From: Saccoglossus kowalevskii | Taxonomy: Eukaryota > Hemichordata > Enteropneusta > Harrimaniidae | Assembly (NCBI RefSeq): GCF_000003605.2 | Contig: NW_003112468.1 | Coordinates: 253,120 to 264,318 of the forward strand | Length of the DNA stretch: 11,199 nt | Direction of reading: 5' to 3' | Part shown: one piece after another, positions 8,101 through 11,199 of the stretch | How positions within the stretch are numbered: the first letter of the stretch is position 1 | Layout: each line of letters opens with the position of its first letter | Notes under the pieces: model-generated | What the model was told of the DNA's origin: nothing | The model's input: the letters and a program-made list of their open reading frames with translations, nothing else | Database searches by the model: none | Position numbers and translations under genes: made by a program

Positions 8101-10459
8101 ACATAATTTTTACACTCATGGAATCTATGGCAGAGTACTTCACTCGGTTAAATTGTCACTCATGAAATTAGACAGATCTTTAGTTTTCACTTTCAAATAT
8201 ACATGGTTTACTATGAGTCTTTGTTCACATAATACTTAGATTTCAATTCAGCCCATCATGATAAAGCTAAAAGTTTCCATTCACTTCCAACAATGCTGGT
8301 TCTTTATTCATGTTCTATTCGTTTTATCAGTCAGTGTATTCGTAGTGTTCACTGTGTGCATTTCATTTTGCCATCTACATGTATGTGACCAATTTCAACC
8401 AATCGACTCTGAAAGTCAATGATAACATTTACTTGCGTTACTTAACTTATTTTTAATGCAACTTTATGAACAGTCAAAATAAACATTCATGACTGCTGCA
8501 ATTCTCATACTTAAAAGGAAACAAAGTTATTGTTTTTAGTTACATCACAGTGATAGAGGGACTGTGGTTACATTCACCAACCTAACAAATCTATGGTTTG
8601 TCTACAACATTGCAATACTGAAAAGGATGGAAATTTTAAAATAGACAATAGTGAATATTTGCGAAATTCAAAATTCTGTTCAATTATTCGGGTATTATTC
8701 ATTTAAATATAAAGAAAGATTAGCTACCATATCCAGACACAGAAGACATGGAGTATGTAATATGGCTATTAATAATCAACTCTCCCACTCTGTTTGATTA
8801 TAGTTTGAAAATCTACAGCAGACTGTTGTCTTATTGCATGGTCAGTGCGGCAACTCACTGACTAGAATTAAAAGACTGTTTCCAGACAACCAACCTGTAG
8901 ATGGTCTTGGTAAGTCGTTTATATTAGCTGTGTGCTGCGCTGGTGACTGAACATACAAAGAACTACATTTTAGTGGAATTTGTTTTAATTTTGCAGTCAC
9001 TTTCCTAGCTGTCATTGCTAATTGTATAATAATTTACATTCTGATTTATTGAATGTACTTGTGTGCCATATTAATTTAGATTTTGTTCCGTCTCGTCTTT
9101 CTCTACAAAGTAATTTCTCAGGTATGCATCAGCCAATTTCTCAATTTCTTTGTACAAAAACATTACATGATTTTTGTCATATACACTTCAATACATGTAT
9201 ACTTTTTGATCTGATAAAACATGCTGGCCACTTATAATCCAGTAGTAAAAGCAATTGAATTAATTCATTCATTTTGCTGTACTGATGTGTTATGGATGTG
9301 CATCCTATTTATATCACATTTGAACAATGTTGTATGTAACCGAAAGAGAATGATGTCAGTGAATGCAAACAATTGTGCAGGCACTATATTTTTCACTTTT
9401 TTTTGGGCTGTCATATCTCAATAAATTATGAGTATAAAAAGATGTACAATAATTACAAGGTTATCACGAGAATTCTGCAAAGTATGTGCTTCAGGCAGTA
9501 CAGGACCACATCAAACTCTGTTATGCATTGGTCAGTGTGTTCACTGTTCTGGTGTTGTGCATGTGGTATACTTTTTATAACCTCATAATATTTATATATT
9601 CATCCATATAGAATCTGAAATTATTATGAAATGGGAGAATAATATGATTTTTATCAATAAATGCAACCAATTTGGTTGAATTTAAGTTTGAATTCGCTAC
9701 TAATTGCAATGTCTTTTTTTGTCGTTTAGAATCTCTGATTGGTCTTTTATCTAGTGTGCTAAAGTTGAAGAGTTTTCTGTCTGGCAAGAAATGTCATTCA
9801 ACAGACCATTGGTTGAAACAATACATGCAGGTGATTCATTATAAATCCATATCTCAATATTCATTATTCCATAATATAATAATGCCATATTTATGTTGTG
9901 TCCTAATCCTTAATCAAGCCATGTGAGAAGGCTGTATGTAATAACCCTTATTTAATTAACCATATGCCAAAATGTATGGGGAAAAAACTCCCATCAACAG
10001 GCAGTATGTAAAACCATTTTGGTGTCATATGAGTTAAGTGACATACATTAGAGACCAGAATCTCATTTTTCTGAGAAAGGCATTAGGAGTACCTTGCCCA
10101 AAAATACAACAATATTTCCTGGACTTGAAGTGACAACCCTGTGATTGTCAGTCTAGGTTGATAACTGTACTACCATAGTGCCACTAGTCTGAAATATTAT
10201 TATTGACTCCTCATGTGACTGAAATTAATATGATGATGTGATGACAACTTATCAGGTATTAGCTATTGTATTGATCACATGGTTCAGACATTAAAACTGA
10301 CATGCTAGTTTTTAAATAACACTGCAGCTAGGATTAAGAAGTATATCTTGCATTTTTTTCTTCTAGGAGAATTTTGCCATTGCATATGAAAGGTACAAAC
10401 TGATAGCCACAACAGAGTTGAATCTCAATGCATTTACTATGCCACTATCTCCACGATTG
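2024..10459 (+). CDS. Partial MUN-domain gene (UNC13/BAIAP3/CAPS-like), 10 exons, open at both ends
   Basis: This is the gene-level entry; the exons are 2024-2180, 4583-4822, 5205-5285, 5718-5887, 6553-6649, 7180-7223, 7477-7588, 8804-8909, 9730-9830 and 10367-10459. Every junction is GT-AG and the phases join without a stop, giving 401 codons counting the split first one. Members of this family tether and prime secretory vesicles by acting on SNARE complexes at the plasma membrane. What is seen: residues ~217-401 are helical and follow the MUN pattern, with RYGVGELY then YLEYL, a helix with GQCGNSLTRIKRLFP, then a Leu-rich helix LIGLLSSVLKLKSF, then a Tyr-rich helix YERYKLI. From memory, UNC13D, BAIAP3 and CAPS show the same order (hydrophobic helix, R-x-x-FP turn, LL-rich helix). 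No C2 or PH domain is seen before it. The start codon, any N-terminal domains and the C-terminal MUN half lie outside the window or were missed. The family call is moderate; the subfamily is unresolved. Confidence 0.6.
2468..2488. repeat. Short perfect hairpin
   Basis: Arms TCCATTGT and ACAATGGA with a 5-base loop (caata). It lies at the edge of the less AT-rich patch of intron 1; no function is evident. Confidence 0.6.
2543..2707 (-). pseudogene. Possible coding fossil, minus strand, 54 codons
   Basis: An open frame without a start, from after a TAA (2708-2710) to a TAG (2543-2545), in a patch clearly less AT-rich than its surroundings. It reads FHFGHHFYLEKSLWANLISS and later Gln/Pro-rich segments (RKPPEQQHQSQNQEE). 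A second minus frame is also open over part of it, so frame choice is not secure. The composition looks more protein-like than the AT-rich spurious frames nearby, but I recognise no family. It may be a decayed transposon or gene fragment, or chance. Confidence 0.2.
2627..2643. repeat. Short perfect hairpin
   Basis: Arms GATTGGG and CCCAATC around a 3-base loop (ttg), inside the less AT-rich patch of intron 1. No pyrimidine or T-run follows that would suggest a terminator. Confidence 0.5.
2923..2960 (+). promoter_or_regulatory. Candidate TATA-type core promoter
   Basis: TATATATA at 2923-2930 sits in a less AT-rich stretch (2820-3120), and about 30 bases downstream is an Inr-like GCACTCT (A at 2953). 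An imperfect stem (ATGGCTA 2863-2869 / TAGCCAT 2886-2892) lies upstream. It could be an internal promoter of the gene or the core of a decayed LTR. AT-rich genomes throw up such sites by chance, so confidence is low. Confidence 0.2.
3174..3203. repeat. Perfect 30-bp palindrome flanked by 5-bp direct repeats
   Basis: Left arm CCATGGAGGTAAAA (3174-3187), 2-base centre, right arm TTTTACCTCCATGG (3190-3203). TTTGT precedes it directly (3169-3173) and TTTGT follows it directly (3204-3208). The layout is that of a minimal foldback or MITE: two terminal inverted repeats with almost nothing between and a target duplication. Confidence 0.75.
3653..3826. mobile_element. 174-bp MITE-like element with TIRs and 5-bp target duplication
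   Basis: The left end reads CAGGGATTGCGTTA and the reverse complement of the right end reads CAGGGTTTGCGCTA, 12 of 14 identical. ATTAG stands immediately outside both ends (3648-3652 and 3827-3831), as expected for a 5-bp target-site duplication. There is no coding capacity, so it would be a non-autonomous DNA transposon. CAGGG ends are common in hAT elements, but those usually make 8-bp duplications, so superfamily is left open. Confidence 0.75.
4503..4619 (+). other. Alternative or frame-shifted 5' extension of exon 2
   Basis: After the pyrimidine-rich acceptor ending in ccttgtag (AG at 4501-4502) a phase-0 frame reads EFAVYKHAVLCAEFPVL, then a Pro/Ser-rich stretch (GPPSPHSPP), and stops at TGA 4617-4619. 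It joins in frame to exon 1, which ends on a whole codon. The first part could be the short N-terminal helix that UNC13D/BAIAP3-type proteins carry shortly before the helix in exon 2 (remembered pattern, weak). The two frames are both open only over 4583-4616, so a single missing base there would fuse them into one 320-nt exon. Options are an assembly error, an allele, an alternative acceptor giving a truncated product, or chance. Confidence 0.4.
4583..4822 (+). CDS. Exon 2 of the visible gene (Ser/Pro/acidic linker plus helix); 5' border uncertain
   Basis: Encodes 80 residues in phase 0 at both ends, with donor aag|gtaaaa at 4823. It begins Pro/Thr/Ser-rich, then has a strongly acidic serine run (SEDSDSDES, residues 78-86 of the partial protein) followed by TSP, then an amphipathic helix MLFELVRQAFNLTSDKHQYY. 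That helix resembles, from memory, the helix before the first C2 domain in UNC13D and BAIAP3. The acidic serines fit casein-kinase-2-type sites (inference). The 5' border is the weak point: this frame has a stop at 4580-4582, so the exon must start at or after 4583. The AG at 4581-4582 follows a C-rich pyrimidine tract and keeps phase 0. A stronger-looking acceptor 80 bases upstream opens a different frame (see 4503-4619). Confidence 0.6.
4823..5204 (+). other. Intron 2, with TATG/TGTA microsatellite
   Basis: 382-bp intron. The only structure seen is a short TGTA/TATG run at about 4941-4973 (including tatgtatgtatgtatgtaca). It is too short to contain a hidden C2 domain exon set. Confidence 0.6.
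5205..5285 (+). CDS. Exon 3 of the visible gene
   Basis: 81 nt, phase 0 at both ends, with acceptor ttcttttcacag| and consensus donor ctg|gtacgt. It encodes 27 residues beginning LLVEELVSQLAILENN, an amphipathic helix, then a Pro/Tyr turn (HPFYSPQSF). It continues the helix of exon 2. Only 382 bases of intron separate it from exon 2, so no C2 domain of about 120 residues is hidden between them. Confidence 0.65.
5286..5717 (+). other. Intron 3
   Basis: 432-bp AT-rich intron. It contains one copy (5514-5539) of a 26-base word that recurs at 9460-9485. Nothing else was seen. Confidence 0.6.
5514..5539 (+). repeat. Dispersed 26-bp repeat, copy 1
   Basis: Matches 9460-9485 at 24 of 26 positions (gttatcaYgagaatWctg followed by caaagtat). 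Flanks are not obviously alike. Confidence 0.55.
5718..5887 (+). CDS. Exon 4 of the visible gene
   Basis: 170 nt; acceptor tttactttcag|, donor ctt ag|gtaaac. It starts in phase 0 and ends two bases into a codon. It encodes 56 residues including NAYDQWQQRERTNIS, ILINKFWHFSLPSPP and HEEYSVLMHRLL. The aromatic-rich helix followed by SLPSPP suggests a folded helical region with a proline loop. No catalytic motif is visible. It lies directly before the MUN-like segment and may be the beginning of that rod. The open frame extends upstream to 5553, but the acceptor at 5716-5717 sets the likely border. Confidence 0.65.
5888..6552 (+). other. Intron 4, with LINE-like tail
   Basis: 665-bp intron. Apart from the retroelement-like tail at about 6340-6465 it is plain AT-rich sequence; the open frame 5894-6163 has no exon borders or recognisable motif. 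Confidence 0.55.
6340..6465 (+). mobile_element. Possible degenerate LINE (or LINE-tailed SINE) 3' end
   Basis: Sequence runs through a T/G-rich stretch to a GC hairpin AGGCC-GGA-GGCCT (6411-6423), then tattatgaataaat and an aaataaataaa tail to about 6459. A small GC stem-loop followed by an (AATAAA)n-like tail is typical of non-LTR retrotransposon 3' ends in invertebrates. No reverse transcriptase sequence is present, so this would be a 5'-truncated copy. Confidence 0.4.
6553..6649 (+). CDS. Exon 5 of the visible gene (start of MUN-like rod)
   Basis: 97 nt; acceptor cttttatttcag| and donor gtg|gtaggt. Its first base completes the arginine codon split with exon 4. It encodes FETSIRRNS, FFMPLSSSSRRLLKEF and then GQRYGV. 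The serine run before RRLLKEFGQRYGV matches a remembered MUN pattern in which a proline/serine turn precedes a helix ending in an R/C-x-(R)-x-G-V-type turn (CAPS and UNC13). The next exon continues straight into the partner helix. Confidence 0.65.
6650..7179 (+). other. Intron 5, mostly repeat-derived
   Basis: 530-bp intron. From about 6846 to 7155 it is a copy of the A/B repeat family listed separately, leaving only about 25 bases before the exon 6 acceptor. The first 195 bases are plain AT-rich sequence. Confidence 0.6.
6846..7155 (+). repeat. A/B dispersed repeat, single A-B dimer copy
   Basis: It shares with 10511 onward the leader agtccaaaaa.a.ggac.tatgttttg, the phrases caaacttcac.catacatca and gat...attcaagatggccgaa, and in its second half gatggattttgttcaaa and ggac.ttgatgcac.tcatttt. 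It is more diverged than the downstream copies and breaks off in the B monomer before the ggccgactgg motif. Its left edge is a perfect palindrome, TTTGGACT-c-AGTCCAAA (6860-6876). Confidence 0.75.
7180..7223 (+). CDS. Exon 6 of the visible gene (44-nt micro-exon)
   Basis: A very short exon after acceptor cttttactcag| (AG 7178-7179), with consensus donor aa|gtgagt. It encodes GELYMKIVYLEYLA plus two bases of an asparagine codon completed by exon 7. The hydrophobic heptad-like spacing of Leu, Tyr and Ile fits a buried MUN helix. Evidence is the phase match on both sides and the shared helix pattern; length alone would not support it. A repeat element ends about 25 bases upstream of the acceptor, so branch-point sequence may come from the repeat. 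Confidence 0.6.
7224..7476 (+). other. Intron 6
   Basis: 253-bp intron, the shortest here; AT-rich, no feature seen. Confidence 0.6.
7477..7588 (+). CDS. Exon 7 of the visible gene
   Basis: 112 nt; acceptor cttctttcag|, donor gag|gtgtgt. Its first base completes the Asn codon from exon 6 and it ends on a whole codon. It encodes NFENEVGVIRHITKTVDKVFNVL, then LQYRGRLIMTRTE. The first part is a helix like that following YLxxL in the MUN rod; the basic tail leads into the next helix. The donor GTGTGT is weaker than its neighbours and lies 13 bases before a 124-bp tandem duplication. Confidence 0.65.
7589..8803 (+). other. Intron 7
   Basis: 1.2-kb intron. Beyond the 124-bp tandem duplication no exon, repeat or RNA gene was seen from 7850 to 8803. 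Confidence 0.55.
7602..7849 (+). repeat. Two-copy 124-bp tandem duplication
   Basis: Copies at 7602-7725 and 7726-7849 each begin catacatgtaaaccacagc and end gtgtgtattgc, differing at 6 of 124 positions by my reading. It starts 13 bases after the exon 7 donor. After the second copy the sequence resumes with cata, as at each copy start, then diverges. It is a recent local duplication in intron 7, with no coding content. Confidence 0.9.
8804..8909 (+). CDS. Exon 8 of the visible gene (MUN R-x-x-FP helix)
   Basis: 106 nt; acceptor tttgattatag|, consensus donor ttg|gtaagt. It starts in phase 0 and ends one base into a codon. It encodes FENLQQTVVLLHGQCGNSLTRIKRLFPDNQ and ends PVDGL. This is the best family landmark: UNC13A, UNC13D, BAIAP3 and CAPS all have, from memory, a charged helix running into a basic residue followed two or three positions later by a hydrophobic residue and Pro (here KRLFP), then a short loop and a Leu-rich helix. 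The acceptor pyrimidine tract is poor near the AG but preceded by a ctctcccactctg run. Confidence 0.65.
8910..9729 (+). other. Intron 8
   Basis: 820-bp intron, AT-rich, with the second copy of the 26-base dispersed word at 9460-9485. The open frames at 9022-9237, 9221-9424 and 9373-9588 lack exon borders of matching phase and show no motif. Confidence 0.55.
9460..9485 (+). repeat. Dispersed 26-bp repeat, copy 2
   Basis: Partner of 5514-5539, two mismatches. Both lie inside introns on the same strand. Confidence 0.55.
9730..9830 (+). CDS. Exon 9 of the visible gene (Leu-rich MUN helix)
   Basis: 101 nt; acceptor tttttttgtcgtttag|, donor cag|gtgatt. Two bases complete the Glu codon opened by exon 8. 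It encodes SLIGLLSSVLKLKSFLSGKK, then CHSTDHWLKQYMQ. The Leu-rich helix after an R-x-x-FP turn fits MUN; UNC13D has a similar LLRVLVQMCKMKAF helix at the same place (memory). The end on a whole codon joins exon 10 in phase 0. Confidence 0.65.
9831..10366 (+). other. Intron 9, with decayed SINE
   Basis: 536-bp intron. Most of 10040-10195 is a minus-strand SINE-like remnant; the remainder is plain AT-rich sequence. Confidence 0.55.
10040..10195 (-). mobile_element. Degraded tRNA-derived SINE, minus strand
   Basis: Read on the minus strand, a tRNA-like head begins near 10193 with agtggcactatggtagtac (A-box-like TGGTAGTACAG), and is followed by agggttgtcacttcaagtcc (10121-10142, B-box-like GTTGTCACTTCAAGTCC). 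Then comes tttttgggcaaggtactcc (10087-10105), close to the TTGGGCAAGGCACTTAA block found in the body of many animal SINEs (memory). The order head, B box, GGGCAAGG block is right for a SINE. The tail and target duplication were not found. Confidence 0.55.
10367..10459 (+). CDS. Exon 10 of the visible gene (last one in the window)
   Basis: 93 nt, phase 0 at both ends; acceptor cttttttttcttctag-like tract at 10350-10366, consensus donor ttg|gtaagc. It encodes ENFAIAYERYKLIATTELNL, then NAFTMPLSPRL. The first helix could match the Asn/Tyr-rich helix after the Leu-rich helix in CAPS and UNC13. A functional donor shows that the gene continues beyond this window. Confidence 0.65.
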
Positions 10460-11199
10460 GTAAGCTTTCACATTCCACACAGCAGTTTTGACTGTATTTG
10501 CTGTGACAGATTATTAGTCCAAAAACAGGGACTTATGTTTTGCCCTGTGTGCATCCGTGCATCCGTGCGTCCGTGATCACCTGTATCTCGAACATGCATG
10601 GACCGATTAAGTTCAAACTTCACTCATACATCACACATTATATGGGACATATGCACATGCATTTTTTTCATGATCCGATTAACGATAGCCGAATAGCGGC
10701 CATTTTAAGGCCGAGAATGCATCAAAATCGCACATTTTCACCATTCCGGACCTGGATCTCAGTTATGCATGGACGGATTTTGTTCAAATTTGGTACATAC
10801 ATTAAACATAATAGGACCTTGATGCACGTCATTTTTTTTTTTTGGATCGGGTTTGAAATGGCCGACTGGCGGCCATTTTGTTTTAAAGAATTCAGTTCTG
10901 GATCCGTATCTGAGACATGCCTGGATTGATCGAGTTCAAACTTCACACACACAAGGTACATTGTGTCACAAATATGTATGTGCATTTGTTTCATGATCTC
11001 ATTAACTATAGCCAAATGGCGGCCGCTTTAAGGCAGAAAATGCATTGAAATCGCACATTTTCACCATTCCGGACCTGGATCTCAGTTGTGCATGGACGGA
11101 TTTTGTTCAAATTTGGTACATACATTAAACATAATAGGACCTTGATGCACGTCATTTTTTTTCCCGGATCAAGTTCAAAATGGCCGACTGGTGATGAAC
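10460..11199 (+). other. Intron 10 (start), filled by repeat array
   Basis: Begins at the gtaagc donor of exon 10 and does not end in the window. Only about 50 bases precede the A/B repeat array. The CGTGC/CATCC mini-repeats at 10546-10573 (gcatccgtgcatccgtgcgtccgtg) lie in the leader. Confidence 0.6.
10511..11199 (+). repeat. A/B repeat array, tandem ~323-bp dimers running off the window
   Basis: After the leader (attattagtccaaaaacagg, about 10507-10570) come alternating monomers: A1 anchored at 10580 (ctgtatctcgaacatgcatgg), B1 at 10751 (cctggatctcagttatgcat), A2 at 10904 and B2 at 11074. A and B are recognisably related to each other (roughly 153-171 bases each), and the A-A and B-B spacings are 324 and 323. 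B1 and B2 are nearly identical over tcgcacattttcaccattcc and beyond. B contains a hairpin AAATGGCCG-actgg-CGGCCATTT (10856-10878). Long open frames here are by-products of the repeat. Confidence 0.85.

Noticed and set aside
9022-9588. Three overlapping open frames in intron 8
   Set aside because: Phe/Cys/His-rich translations typical of AT-rich noncoding DNA, no matching splice borders.
10540-10929. 129-codon open frame on the plus strand
   Set aside because: Lies wholly in the A/B repeat; its His/Met/Phe-rich content follows the repeat sequence, and the overlapping minus frame is equally open.

Overview
The window looks like a piece of an AT-rich nuclear genome from a bilaterian animal, most likely a marine invertebrate; I cannot place it more closely. 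The evidence is short exons with clean GT-AG borders separated by introns of about 0.25 to 2.4 kb, many short AT-rich intronic tracts, frequent ACATGTA-type words, and remnants of several eukaryotic transposable-element classes. There are no bacterial-type operons and no long ORFs.

One plus-strand gene runs across the window and leaves it at both ends. Ten exons can be chained between 2024 and 10459, with reading phase preserved at all nine introns, giving 401 codons counting the split first one. The later exons (about 6553 to 10459) read as the start of a MUN domain, the helical-rod tethering/priming module of the UNC13 / BAIAP3 / UNC13D (Munc13-4) / CAPS family of vesicle-exocytosis factors. 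This is from remembered family patterns; no alignment was run. No C2, C1 or PH domain can be seen upstream of the MUN-like region inside the window.

The second coding segment carries a puzzle. A strong acceptor at 4501-4502 opens a reading frame that stops at 4617-4619, while the frame that continues the gene is open only from 4583. Either 4583 is the true exon start, or the two acceptors are alternatives, or one base is missing in this sequence.

The noncoding part is rich in repeats. From left to right: a region with no visible gene (1-2023); intron 1, with a less AT-rich patch, a TATA-box-like site, a perfect 30-bp palindrome flanked by 5-bp direct repeats, and a 174-bp MITE-like element with a 5-bp target duplication; a LINE-like 3' tail (about 6340-6465); a dispersed repeat made of two alternating ~160-bp monomers (6846-7155, and again as tandem dimers from about 10511 to the window end); a recent 124-bp tandem duplication (7602-7849); and a degraded tRNA-derived SINE on the minus strand (about 10040-10195). 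No RNA gene, CRISPR array or prokaryotic element was seen.
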